Positions 1 through 8,692 of a stretch of DNA of 64,000 nucleotides are shown here, piece after piece (within the stretch, counting starts at the first letter, position 1; each line of letters begins with the position of its first letter). The notes beneath the pieces were generated by a model, which was not told the origin of the DNA, searched no databases, and saw only the letters and a program-made list of their open reading frames with translations. Both the position numbers and the translations under genes were made by a program. The stretch is taken from positions 1 through 64,000 of the forward strand of contig QXXC01000004.1 of NCBI GenBank assembly GCA_009911305.1, in the 5' to 3' direction. The stretch is from Clostridiaceae bacterium. GTDB lineage: Bacteria; Bacillota; Clostridia; Lachnospirales; Lachnospiraceae.

Positions 1-299
1 CGGTCCGGCTCGATCCAGTCATCCCCGTCCACGCTGCACACATAATCCCCTGTCGCCTGCATGCCCCCGGCTGTCCTGGCGCTGACCAGGCCGCCGTTTT
101 CTTTGTGAATCACGCGGATCCGGCTGTCCCTGCCGGCATAGCGGTCACAGATGCATCCGGACGCGTCCTCCGAGCCGTCGTCAACCAGGATGATTTCAAT
201 ATTCCTGTATGTCTGGCTGACAAGGCTCTCAATACAGCGTTCTATGTATCTCTCTATGTTGTAAACAGGCACAACAATACTTATCTTACCGTTCTCCAT
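1..299 (-). CDS. Glycosyltransferase family 2, N-terminal part (runs off window)
   Basis: Reading leftwards from an ATG at 299, the frame encodes a GT-A N-terminus: MENGKISIVVPVYNIERYIE, then a DDGSEDAS segment and VDGDDW, the DxD-type nucleotide-sugar and metal site of GT2 enzymes. A GGGAGG ribosome binding site sits just upstream. The rest lies outside the window, so acceptor and sugar cannot be inferred. It is the last visible gene of the minus-strand glycan cluster and is related in its N-terminus to the next gene upstream, so the two probably act in the same polymer. Confidence 0.9.
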   Translation of the reverse strand, partial: MENGKISIVVPVYNIERYIERCIESLVSQTYRNIEIILVDDGSEDASGCICDRYAGRDSRIRVIHKENGGLVSARTAGGMQATGDYVCSVDGDDWIEPD

Positions 300-371
300 C
301 CCCTACCTCCCGCTTTCGTGCAGTCCGCGCCAGAGCTCTGCCGGCCGGCCTGAATATTGGGGGACAGTTCC

Positions 372-2000
372 TTATGTATCCGGAAATCCGTCCCGAAGCT
401 TCTTATATAATTCATATCTGAGCCAGATATACAGCGCGCTGTTCATATACTGCGGTTCACAGCCATGCCTGAAATCCTCGTCTGCAAAGCGCCCTTCCTC
501 TGGCAGGGAAAGCTCCATCACCTTCACCCCGGCCGCTGTGCACCGGCTCAGGAAATCCTCCTCCATTCCGGCAAACATAGCATTGCAGCGCCTTATTTCC
601 TCAGCCCCGTCAAATTCCCGCGTGCTGTCCATATTCCCGTACCGCCCGGACAGTCTGTTTCTGACCAGCACAACCGAAATCAGCTCCCGTTTAGAGCCCA
701 ATTCTACCGTCAGCTCCCGGCACGCCTGCCTCCACAAATCCATAAATTCCGGCGTCCCGCTTACAATCCTGCGCTCCGGCGGCGGCGTGTCCCCTGCGCC
801 CAGATATGCCTCGCTTTCCGTCATGTACGCGCCGCCCTGCAGCGCAAGGATCGCATTTCGCTCTTCCAGGAAATCAATAAACAAAATCGTCTTTTCCGTC
901 AAATGGCGGATGGTTTCCAAAAAAGCCCCGCTTATATCCTGTTCCACCTGCCGCTTCCTGAGACGGTTTTCGTGCCTTACCTCAACGGCCTCATGCCGCG
1001 TCATGGCTGCTGTCAGGCCGGAAAAAGCGAAATGCTCCAGTTTCTTTAAGGGCGCAGTTGTGCTCTGCACGATCCAGCGCAGCGCAAAGCTTCCCATGCA
1101 GATGTGCCTCTTAAAATCATACAGATGCCGGCAGCCAAACCGTTCTTCCAGAAAATCCCTCCTGATTCCCTCTAATAACCGCAGGGCTTCCTCATTCCCC
1201 GCCTCTCTTGCGAGCTGTTCCCGCCAGAACACGTCATGCACAATATAGGCTTCAATTGCCAGGCGGTACCGCTCCAGGATCCCCCTTTCACGCGCCTGCT
1301 CAAGGCCGAATTCCAGGGTTCTTCTGAAATCTCCCAATATGCGGATCATTGTGTCATGCGACAAATCATCCTTATGGTTCCGCCTGTAAAAGACGCCAAT
1401 CTCCGGAATCAGAACAATCTTCTTTGTTTCGGGTACCAGCACAATATCGTATCCCCAGTCCTCATAACTGAAAATCTCCGGCTGGAACAGGCGCTTTTTT
1501 AACAGCCATTCCCTGTTGAATATTTTTTTCCAGACCACAGGCGCCTCTCCCAGAAGAACCATGATGCGTCCTAAGTCGCCTGTATAGGTCCCTGCGGGGA
1601 GCGTGGTCGTTTTCTCTATTTTTTCGTTATCTGCTTCAAAATAACCGATGCTGGAGACGTAATCCGCCCCGGTCTCCTCGATCGCCCGGTACAGGGTTTC
1701 GATAAAATCCTCCTTAAGCCAGTCGTCTGAGTCCACATAGACAACATAGTCTCCGGATGCCATGCGAAGCCCTTTATTCCTCGCCGCGCCGAGTCCCTTT
1801 CTCTCATCATTGATAACCAGGCGTATTCTTTTATCCCGTTGGCTCCAGCATCTTAAGCGTTCCAGACTGTCATCCGCTGACTCGTCATACATGACGAGAA
1901 TCTCCAGCTCACGGTACGTCTGGCCGCAGATGCTTTCCATACACGGATCGATGTATTCCCCCACATTGTAGACAGGGACGATCACACTCACCTTTTTCAT
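372..2000 (-). CDS. GT2 glycosyltransferase with a C-terminal DUF6270-like domain
   Basis: A 542-residue protein. Residues 1-230 are a GT2 GT-A fold (VSVIVPVYNVGEYI; YVDSDDW as metal site). The C-terminal third (from about residue 330) has an FIDFLEER motif and a late Asp/His-containing segment that resemble the second half of DUF6270 proteins, which are found in capsule loci; that match is from memory. The frame is open 27 codons further upstream, but the ATG at 2000 is preceded by GAGGAGG and begins with the conserved MKKVSVIV, so I place the start there. One change in the first GT motif: MYDESAD replaces the usual VDDGSTD. It probably adds a sugar to the cluster's surface glycan at the membrane. 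Confidence 0.85.
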   Translation of the reverse strand: MKKVSVIVPVYNVGEYIDPCMESICGQTYRELEILVMYDESADDSLERLRCWSQRDKRIRLVINDERKGLGAARNKGLRMASGDYVVYVDSDDWLKEDFIETLYRAIEETGADYVSSIGYFEADNEKIEKTTTLPAGTYTGDLGRIMVLLGEAPVVWKKIFNREWLLKKRLFQPEIFSYEDWGYDIVLVPETKKIVLIPEIGVFYRRNHKDDLSHDTMIRILGDFRRTLEFGLEQARERGILERYRLAIEAYIVHDVFWREQLAREAGNEEALRLLEGIRRDFLEERFGCRHLYDFKRHICMGSFALRWIVQSTTAPLKKLEHFAFSGLTAAMTRHEAVEVRHENRLRKRQVEQDISGAFLETIRHLTEKTILFIDFLEERNAILALQGGAYMTESEAYLGAGDTPPPERRIVSGTPEFMDLWRQACRELTVELGSKRELISVVLVRNRLSGRYGNMDSTREFDGAEEIRRCNAMFAGMEEDFLSRCTAAGVKVMELSLPEEGRFADEDFRHGCEPQYMNSALYIWLRYELYKKLRDGFPDT

Positions 2001-2089
2001 CTTAGCGTCTGGCCCTCCTCTGCCGGACAGATCCGGATGCGCTGCCTCATACAGCGCCCCCTGATGCATCCTTCCATGCATACCATGCC

Positions 2090-3118
2090 TTACAGCTTTG
2101 AGACAAGATCCTCAAAATTCAGTATCCGGGAATCAAGCTTTGCCTCCAGTCCGTTTTTGATCGCATCAAAATCCCATATCGGCGTCACGATGACGGCCTG
2201 AACAGGCGGCAGCTTCACGCTGTCTGATAACGGAAAACAGGAAACGCCCGGTATCTCCTTCTGGGCTCTGTCTATCACATACTTCACATGAATCTGCGTT
2301 CCGGACAGGATCTTCAACAGAATATTCCCAATGCCTCCCATCCCGTAAATCGCGACCTCCCGAATCTCCTGCTGCTCCAGGTAAGCTGCCATACGCCTTC
2401 CGCTCAGCTCATCCAGGATCCACTCAGACAGCAGGTCAAACAGTCGGATATGCTTTCCCTCCACTCCTCGGAAAAGCGGATGCACCACATCGATGATCGT
2501 GTCAAGACCGATGAATTTCTGCAGGTTGGGATAGCTGCCGACGGTTTCCTTATTGACAAACAGGAACATATTCTGGCGGTAGATTCCCGCCTCCGGCTTG
2601 TCCCAGAACAGCGGGCGCAGCGCGTCCAGGCAGATATAATTCCTCAATTCAAATTTATGGATCCAATAGCTCTGCCACTGCTCATTGATATGCCCGGTTC
2701 CCCCCTGAAGGGGGATCGCCGCGCTGAACAGCACCACATCGCTGGCTTTGACCAGATTGTCCAGAAGAATCTCGCCCGATGCTTCGTCGATGTGTTCCGC
2801 CACCTCCAGGCAGACGGCCAAATCAAACCTGACGCCCTCCGGCAATTCGTAACGTTCCGTAAAGTCCGCATACTCGATACATTCTTCCGGAATCAACAGC
2901 CGCTTGCCCTTTAGCCACTCTCCGTCCAGGCCCAGCATCCGATCCAGCGGGCCGCATTCATCGAACGCTCTCAGCCAGCTTCCGACCGCGCACCCAAAAT
3001 CGATCACGGATTTGGGGCTTACCAGCTCACAAACCACCGGGGCAACCAGTTTCGCGGACGGATAGTTCAAATCCGCTACCGTTTCATAAAATGTTTCATC
3101 ATACAATGTTTTATTCAT
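2090..3118 (-). CDS. Class I SAM methyltransferase with C-terminal Rossmann module
   Basis: A 342-residue protein. The N-terminal part is a class I methyltransferase: VIDFGCAVGSWL is motif I and LAVCLEVAEHID fits motif IV. From about residue 250 it carries a second small Rossmann segment (AIYGMGGIGNILL) of the kind seen in NDP-sugar-modifying or acyltransferase-associated proteins. GAGGGAATC precedes the ATG. Neighbours are a GT2 gene downstream and the heptose genes upstream, so a likely role is O- or C-methylation of a sugar in the glycan. The substrate is not visible in sequence. Confidence 0.8.
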   Translation of the reverse strand: MNKTLYDETFYETVADLNYPSAKLVAPVVCELVSPKSVIDFGCAVGSWLRAFDECGPLDRMLGLDGEWLKGKRLLIPEECIEYADFTERYELPEGVRFDLAVCLEVAEHIDEASGEILLDNLVKASDVVLFSAAIPLQGGTGHINEQWQSYWIHKFELRNYICLDALRPLFWDKPEAGIYRQNMFLFVNKETVGSYPNLQKFIGLDTIIDVVHPLFRGVEGKHIRLFDLLSEWILDELSGRRMAAYLEQQEIREVAIYGMGGIGNILLKILSGTQIHVKYVIDRAQKEIPGVSCFPLSDSVKLPPVQAVIVTPIWDFDAIKNGLEAKLDSRILNFEDLVSKL

Positions 3119-3183
3119 GATTCCCTCTGCCTTTCTGTTACTCCGTCACGGTTCGCGCCTCTGTACGGCCGCAAACCGCGGCG

Positions 3184-3900
3184 TCAGCACACGATCGAAA
3201 ATCCCAGCTTCCTGCCGTCCTCCTCAAACATCCGCACGGTCTCCAGGGAAAATTCCTCCAGATCCTTCCCCAGCTTGGGCAGCTTTGCCAGAATGTCCCC
3301 GGTCACGGTGATGATATCCGTCCCGCTCCGCTCAGCCTGGATGATATTGAACACCTCACGGCAGCTTGCCCATAAACTCCGGACCCCTTTTTCCCGGCAG
3401 AGCTGCGCGGCCTGCCTCATGATCGCTTCCGGATCCGTTCCCGTATCCGCGATCCTGCCTGCAAAGACAGATACAATACCCGGAACGCCGTCCTCCAGCG
3501 CCTCCAGCACGCCTTCTACCTGCCGGATGCTGAACACAGCCGTCACATTCAGGCGCACCCCCTCCTTTGACAGCTCCGAAATCAGCGGCGCGCTCGACTC
3601 CCCGCGCGTGTTTGTCACCGGGATCTTTACATATACATTCTTCCCATACCCGGACAGCGTCAGCGCTTCCTTTTTCATATTCATGAAATCATCTGCAAAT
3701 ACCTCAAATGAGATCGGCCTGTCCGGTATCGCTTCCACGGCCCGCCTGGCAAATTCCGTGTAATCCCTCACGCCGGCCTTCCTCATCAGCGTCGGGTTCG
3801 TTGTAAATCCCTTGATCCACCCCTTCCGGGCGGCTTCTGTCATTTCCGTGATATCCGCGCCGTCCGCGTAGACGGCGATCTTCAAATCCTCAACCTTCAC
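3184..3900 (-). CDS. Transaldolase-family protein in heptose cluster
   Basis: A 238-residue protein of the short transaldolase/fructose-6-phosphate aldolase group. Lys92 in NVYVKIPVT is the expected Schiff-base lysine, and TTNPTL (33-38) is the family's N-terminal signature. The start is a GTG at 3900 inside the 3' end of the isomerase gene (11-bp overlap) with AGGGGA upstream, which suggests translational coupling. Its place beside a GmhA-like isomerase suggests it forms or drains sedoheptulose 7-phosphate, the isomerase substrate. Whether it has transaldolase or aldolase activity cannot be told. Confidence 0.85.
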   Translation of the reverse strand: MKVEDLKIAVYADGADITEMTEAARKGWIKGFTTNPTLMRKAGVRDYTEFARRAVEAIPDRPISFEVFADDFMNMKKEALTLSGYGKNVYVKIPVTNTRGESSAPLISELSKEGVRLNVTAVFSIRQVEGVLEALEDGVPGIVSVFAGRIADTGTDPEAIMRQAAQLCREKGVRSLWASCREVFNIIQAERSGTDIITVTGDILAKLPKLGKDLEEFSLETVRMFEEDGRKLGFSIVC

Positions 3901-4477
3901 TTTTTTGTCCCCTGTCTGCTGTTATTGCATTTACCAGAAGATGCCAGATGATTCCCTGCCATCCTTCCGCATGCGGCGTAATCCGCTCATCCGCGATGAC
4001 CGGGATGCGGATGCACGCGTCTGATGTCTGCCCGGCGTATCCCCCGTCCCTTGACACGATGGATACAATCCCTGCCTTCCTCTCCCTGGCCAGCTTCAGC
4101 GCCTCCACGATATTGCCCGACGCCTTCTCACTTCCGCCTCCCACGGATAACACAAGGAGGACGTCCTTTTCCGACAGCCGGGACGTTTTCAGCCACTCCG
4201 CAAAGGTCGTATGCCATCCCTCGTCGTTCGCCCTTGCGCTGAACTCTGATACATTGTCCGTGGGGGCGTATGATTCGATCCCGCCTATCTTGCGGAAATC
4301 ATTCACCGCATGGGAGGCGTTCGCCGCGCTTCCCCCCACGCCAAGGATGAACAGCCTTCCTCCCTGCTCCCTGACCGCAGTCAGGAGACGCGCGCCCTTT
4401 TCGATCTCTTCCTGCGAAAGTTCCCCTGCTATCTGTATCGTTTCTTTCAGGTAGTTTTCGATATATGCTTTATACAT
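3890..4477 (-). CDS. gmhA: SIS-domain phosphoheptose isomerase (GmhA-like)
   Basis: A 195-residue SIS-domain protein with GVGGSAANASHAVNDFRK near residue 46, the sugar-phosphate loop of sedoheptulose 7-phosphate isomerases, and SVGGGS near residue 112. The family converts sedoheptulose 7-phosphate to D-glycero-D-manno-heptose 7-phosphate. The C-terminal helix (ITPHAEGWQGIIWHLL) differs from the E. coli type but is found in GmhA-like proteins linked to nucleotidyltransferases. Kinase and nucleotidyltransferase/phosphatase genes lie directly upstream, which supports the assignment. Confidence 0.87.
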   Translation of the reverse strand: MYKAYIENYLKETIQIAGELSQEEIEKGARLLTAVREQGGRLFILGVGGSAANASHAVNDFRKIGGIESYAPTDNVSEFSARANDEGWHTTFAEWLKTSRLSEKDVLLVLSVGGGSEKASGNIVEALKLARERKAGIVSIVSRDGGYAGQTSDACIRIPVIADERITPHAEGWQGIIWHLLVNAITADRGQKSEG

Positions 4478-4490
4478 GCGTTTCCTTTCT

Positions 4491-5825
4491 TTACAGTTCC
4501 CTTTTTAAGATTCCCTCCATCTCACGGATATCGCGCAGTACCCGGTCCGGCCGCATCCCCTCAAGCCGGTGGCACATGTCGCACTTATATTCCCCTAAAA
4601 GGGCGGTCTTTAAGCCCGCCTTTTTTCCTGCCAGGATATCCGTATAGGAGTCGCCTGCCATCCATGAGTGTTCCCTGTCTATGTTATATATGCTCAGTAT
4701 ATCTGTGAGCATCCCCGCCCCGGGCTTCCGGCATCCGCAGCGGCGGATCAGGAACGGGGCCTGCGTCCTTGCATCCCCGGCCGGGTGATGCGGGCACATG
4801 ACAGAAGCCTCCAGGCGGATCCCCCTGGCCCGCAGATCATTTGCCATCCATGTGTTGAGATCATAGAGCGCCTTCAGTGATACCTTCCCCTTGGCCGCCG
4901 CCGGCTGGTTTGTGACGATAAAGAGCAGAACCCCCCTGTCGGAAATCGCTTTCAGCGTGGGGAGCACATGCTCCCTGTACCGGAATTCCTCTTTGGTGAA
5001 CGGGGAGTCAAGCTGTTCTGTCTCCTCATTGAAGCAGAATTCATTGATCACCCCGTCCCGGTCCAGGAAAACCGCCTGTTTCGCAGTGTCAAAGCGCTGC
5101 TTTGCATAGGCGGCAAATTCCTCCCGCGAAGCCGGGCTCCCGATCTCATAAAACCGCTTGCTGACCTCCTGCCCCGCCAGCTTCCCTGCCTTTGACAGGG
5201 CGGTCAGAAGCTCTGACAGATCGCACGCTCTCCCTGGCTCTACACCTGCCAGGACCTCCTTTGACAGCATGGACACGCCGTAATCGATGTACTTCATGTC
5301 TGTGCTTTGCTCTGCCTTGTCGTACAGCAAAAGCGCCCCGTCCCGGAAGATCACATTGCTCTTATCATACCGGTTCTCATTTTTAAGGACCGTCATCACG
5401 CCGGCTTTCCCGGCCTTTCTTTCCAGCCAGTACCGGTATACGAGCTCCCGGTAATCCATGTCCATGAAGGAGTCCCCGTACAGCAGGATAAAACTCTCAT
5501 CCAGCGCTTCCTCCGCCTGCTTTAACGCCCCTCCTGTCCCGAGCTGCGTCCGGCCGTCGCGGGAATAGCGGATCTCCACGCCCTGCCCCGAGCCGTCCCC
5601 ATAGCAGTGCTCCACCATTTCTGCCTGATGGCCGACCAGGAATAAAAAACGCCGGAATCCCCATCTCTTCAGCAGCATCAGCTCATAATCAAAAAACGGG
5701 CGGCCGTTGATGTCTGCCATTGCCTTGGGCCTGTCTGTAAGCCCCAGGCGCGTCCCCAGCCCTCCCATAAGTATCACAACCTGTGTATCTGCCGCCGGAT
5801 CCCTGTTCCAGTCATGTCCTGTCAT
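4491..5825 (-). CDS. Fused heptose-1-phosphate nucleotidyltransferase and heptose bisphosphatase
   Basis: A 444-residue fusion. Residues 14-235 are a sugar-phosphate nucleotidyltransferase (ILMGGLGTRLG with KAMADI; GTGGAL). Residues 250-440 are an HAD-IIIA phosphatase of the GmhB type: FLDRDG at 253-258, TNQ at 305-307, zinc ligands CPHHP (344-348) and CGCRKP (363-368), and MAGDS at 389-393. Together these are steps 3 and 4 of nucleotide-heptose synthesis (HddC plus GmhB), normally separate proteins. The ATG overlaps the kinase stop codon as TAATG, so translation is coupled. GDP is the probable nucleotide by analogy with HddC; sequence alone does not prove it. Confidence 0.88.
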   Translation of the reverse strand: MTGHDWNRDPAADTQVVILMGGLGTRLGLTDRPKAMADINGRPFFDYELMLLKRWGFRRFLFLVGHQAEMVEHCYGDGSGQGVEIRYSRDGRTQLGTGGALKQAEEALDESFILLYGDSFMDMDYRELVYRYWLERKAGKAGVMTVLKNENRYDKSNVIFRDGALLLYDKAEQSTDMKYIDYGVSMLSKEVLAGVEPGRACDLSELLTALSKAGKLAGQEVSKRFYEIGSPASREEFAAYAKQRFDTAKQAVFLDRDGVINEFCFNEETEQLDSPFTKEEFRYREHVLPTLKAISDRGVLLFIVTNQPAAAKGKVSLKALYDLNTWMANDLRARGIRLEASVMCPHHPAGDARTQAPFLIRRCGCRKPGAGMLTDILSIYNIDREHSWMAGDSYTDILAGKKAGLKTALLGEYKCDMCHRLEGMRPDRVLRDIREMEGILKREL

Positions 5826-6799
5826 TACAGCCGCTTTGCCCCCTCTTTATCAAACCGGAAACGGATTTCCTTAAGCCCCAGACGTCCCATGGCCCGGCGC
5901 AGGTCTGCCTTGTTTTCTGCGCAGAACATCAGGAATCCGCCGCCCCCGGCCCCAATCAGCTTCCCCCCGGCCGCCCCGTTTTTTAAGGCGTATTCATACC
6001 ACTCATCGATCTTCGGGTTGCTCATCCCCCCGGACCGTTTTTTCTTGTACTCCCAGTGGACGTTCATGATATCCGCAAACCGGCGTAAATCTCCCTTTTC
6101 CAGGGCCTCCCGGCTCTCCAGTCCCATCTGCTTCACAAAATCGAGGTTTTTAAGCATCTCCTCATCACGGCCCCGGCTTTTTTTATCCTGTTCCTCCAAA
6201 AGCTTCCCCGCGCGGTGGGAGTACCCGGTAAAGAACAGCATCAGATGATCCTCCAGGTCATAGAGCGTTTCCTCCGTCACGTTTAAAGGCTCTGTCTCCA
6301 CGAAGCCGTCTTTTCGGATCGTCATGCAGTTGATCCCGCCGTAAGCTGAAATGTACTGATCCTGCTTGCCGATGGGCTCTCCCAGACGGCCTATCTCGAT
6401 CTCGCAGGCTTCCTCGGCGAGCTGCCTGGTCCCTGTGATGTCCCCTTTATAGCTGTGGAGCGCCTTGAGAAGCGACACTGTAAACGCCCCCGAAGAGCCA
6501 AGGCCTGTCCCGGCGGGAATATCCGCCATGGAGCAGATCTCAAGGGGCTCTTTTCCCAGTCCCAGCATATGCAGCGCCTCCCTGGCAATCGGGTGCTCCA
6601 GCTCGCCGGCCTCCCTCACGCGCTCCAGCTTTGAATATTTCAGCAAAATCGTCTGGTCAAAGGTGCGGTTGAGCAGGATATAGACATACCGGTCAATGGC
6701 AGCGGAGATCAGGAAGCCCTCCCTCTTTTCATAGTAAGAAGCCAGATCCGTCCCCCCGCCTCCCAGGGTGATCCGGAGCGGGCTGCGCGTGATCAGCAT
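5825..6799 (-). CDS. hddA: GHMP kinase, D-glycero-D-manno-heptose 7-phosphate kinase-like
   Basis: A 324-residue GHMP kinase: SPLRITLGGGGTDL near the N-terminus, ATP loop PAGTGLGSSG at 95-104, and the C-terminal LIGAGGGGFLMF. This is the HddA branch that phosphorylates the anomeric carbon of heptose 7-phosphate and leads to the alpha-anomer pathway used for GDP-heptose in S-layer and capsule glycans (known for Aneurinibacillus). The 3' end overlaps the next gene by 1 base and the 5' end overlaps the methyltransferase gene by 7 bp. It is not the bifunctional HldE type used for LPS core. Confidence 0.87.
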   Translation of the reverse strand: MLITRSPLRITLGGGGTDLASYYEKREGFLISAAIDRYVYILLNRTFDQTILLKYSKLERVREAGELEHPIAREALHMLGLGKEPLEICSMADIPAGTGLGSSGAFTVSLLKALHSYKGDITGTRQLAEEACEIEIGRLGEPIGKQDQYISAYGGINCMTIRKDGFVETEPLNVTEETLYDLEDHLMLFFTGYSHRAGKLLEEQDKKSRGRDEEMLKNLDFVKQMGLESREALEKGDLRRFADIMNVHWEYKKKRSGGMSNPKIDEWYEYALKNGAAGGKLIGAGGGGFLMFCAENKADLRRAMGRLGLKEIRFRFDKEGAKRL

Positions 6800-7647
6800 G
6801 TCCCCCTCCCTTTTTTCACAAAGGCCACGCTCAGCGTGTCGCCGATCGGCGTAAAGCCGACATGATACCGTTCTGAGAACTCCTCAATCGCCTTCTTTGT
6901 GCCCGCATAGGAAAAGGAAAAATAATCATGCACGAAAATATACCCGTTCTCTGCCATCCTGGGCCAGAAATATTCGAGCCCGGCCAGGATCGGCTTGTAC
7001 AGATCCACATCGATATTTACAAATGCATAGCGCTCCTCCTCCAGCCCGGCTGCGGTCTCGGGGAAATACCCTTTCCGTATCACGCAGCGCTCCGGGTGCG
7101 GCATCCGGCTCATCACATACTCCACGGAGGTGTTTGACAGCTTCCCCACGGTATTTAACAGGAGATGATTTTCCGTCTCATAATTCATGTCCTCCTCCGG
7201 AAAGCCCTCAAACGTATCAAACAGATAAAGCTTCCGGTCCGGGAACACGGTATTGATGACCTTTGCGAAATCCCCCCTGTAAACGCCCAGCTCCGCCACC
7301 GCTCCGGGAACCGCCTTATCCTCAAGGATCATGGCGATCTTCTCCAGACAGTCGCGCCTGGCGCGGGTATTTAAGTCCACAAAACGGCAGATGATGCGTT
7401 CCTCCGGAAATCCGTTTTGAATTAAATATTCCACCGCGTCCTCATAGCCTGTCAGGATCCCCATCACTACAAGGTCGGGCCGCGCCTCTAAAATGGCTTC
7501 CCTGCCCTTCACCTCCAGGCCGTCAATCCGGCTCCCGATAAAGGCCGGGTTCCCGTCAACAAAGTACCTGACAACGTACTGGCCCTTTACCTCCTCATAC
7601 ACACGTTTCGCCGTTGTCGCCGCTCCGTAGATCACAGCCGTTTTCAT
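6793..7647 (-). CDS. TylF/MycF-type O-methyltransferase with N-terminal Rossmann module
   Basis: A 284-residue protein. The first 85 residues form a small Rossmann-like domain (TAVIYGAATTAKRVYEE). Residues from about 95 on match TylF/MycF macrocin O-methyltransferases: AELGVYRGDFAKVI as SAM site, LFDTFEGFPE, metal-binding DVDLYKP and VHDYFS. These enzymes methylate sugar hydroxyls, so a methylated sugar in the glycan is likely. The start overlaps the epimerase stop (ATGA) and the stop overlaps the kinase start, placing it in the middle of a coupled operon. Confidence 0.85.
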   Translation of the reverse strand: MKTAVIYGAATTAKRVYEEVKGQYVVRYFVDGNPAFIGSRIDGLEVKGREAILEARPDLVVMGILTGYEDAVEYLIQNGFPEERIICRFVDLNTRARRDCLEKIAMILEDKAVPGAVAELGVYRGDFAKVINTVFPDRKLYLFDTFEGFPEEDMNYETENHLLLNTVGKLSNTSVEYVMSRMPHPERCVIRKGYFPETAAGLEEERYAFVNIDVDLYKPILAGLEYFWPRMAENGYIFVHDYFSFSYAGTKKAIEEFSERYHVGFTPIGDTLSVAFVKKGRGTC

Positions 7648-8603
7648 TGCTTTTCTCCCTTCATGCCCTGATACATGGACGAAACCGACATCTCAATCGC
7701 CTGCGGCGTCGTATACCGGTTCGTCCACCCGAGTTTCCTGATCTTTTCGCTGTCCAGCCGCACAACCGGCACGTCCCCTTTCCAGCCCCGGTCGCCCCCG
7801 GTATAGCGGTACTCCACGTGCGCAAGGCCCATGAGCCGGGCCGTGATATCCGCAATCTCTGTCACGGTGATGTGATCCAGGGTGGCGACATTATAATAGG
7901 TATATCCCTGCAGCGCCTTCCTCTCCACCGTCCTTAAAGCATCTGTGATATCATCAATATAGATATACGATTTGCTCTGCGTCCCATCCCCCAGGATCTC
8001 AAGCTCTGCCGGGTTTTCTGACAGCTTTTTCAGGAAATCGAAGCCGACGCCGTGGGTCTGGTTGGGGCCGACGACATTCGCGAAGCGGAATGCAGCGGCG
8101 CTCATGTCAAACATATGGCAGTAGGAGCATATCAGCGCCTCACAGGCCAGCTTGCTCGCCCCATATGTGGAGGACGGGAGCAGCGGGGAAAAGTCCTCGT
8201 CCGTAACCGTAGCGCCCACGTCGCCGTACACGCCGCTCCCGGACGCGTAGAGCAGCTTTTTTACACCGTTCTTCCTCATGGCCTCCAGCAGGTTATTGAC
8301 CAGGAAGGTCCCTTCCCAGAAATCGATATCCGGCTGAGAAACAGCCTTTGCAATATCCGGGTTTGACGCCAGGCTGTATACAATATCCATCCCCTTCACA
8401 GCCTCTGTCAGCCTGTCAGCATCCTTCATGTCTGCCCGTATGATATGTACGCGCCCGCTGCCGCGTATGTCTCCCAGGTGCTCTTCCCTTCCGGAAGAAA
8501 AATTGTCGTAAATATACAGCTCTGCCTCCGGTTCTTCTTTAAACAGCCGCTTTGCCACATGGCTGCCGATAAAGCCGGCTCCCCCGGCAATTAAATAGTT
8601 CAT
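7644..8603 (-). CDS. NAD-dependent epimerase/dehydratase (extended SDR)
   Basis: A 319-residue extended SDR: GGAGFIGSHV at the N-terminus is the NAD site, a YGASK motif near residue 150 gives the catalytic Tyr and Lys, and the C-terminal half is a UDP-galactose 4-epimerase-like sugar domain. The open frame extends 25 codons upstream, but the ATG at 8603 has GGGGAGG in front and starts with the NAD motif. It probably epimerises or dehydrates a nucleotide sugar, possibly the NDP-heptose made by the neighbouring genes; the substrate is inference only. Confidence 0.87.
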   Translation of the reverse strand: MNYLIAGGAGFIGSHVAKRLFKEEPEAELYIYDNFSSGREEHLGDIRGSGRVHIIRADMKDADRLTEAVKGMDIVYSLASNPDIAKAVSQPDIDFWEGTFLVNNLLEAMRKNGVKKLLYASGSGVYGDVGATVTDEDFSPLLPSSTYGASKLACEALICSYCHMFDMSAAAFRFANVVGPNQTHGVGFDFLKKLSENPAELEILGDGTQSKSYIYIDDITDALRTVERKALQGYTYYNVATLDHITVTEIADITARLMGLAHVEYRYTGGDRGWKGDVPVVRLDSEKIRKLGWTNRYTTPQAIEMSVSSMYQGMKGEKQ

Positions 8604-8692
8604 CTTTTCTCTTCCTCCCCAGAGCGTGGCGCAAAGCTTCAGGCACGCCCTAAATTGAAACCGCAGCGCGAACGGCACGGCTTTCCTGTCTG

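Noticed and set aside
2698..2715. CCCCC and GGGGG runs in the methyltransferase gene as a phase-variation tract
   Set aside because: Runs are only five to six bases and the frame is intact.
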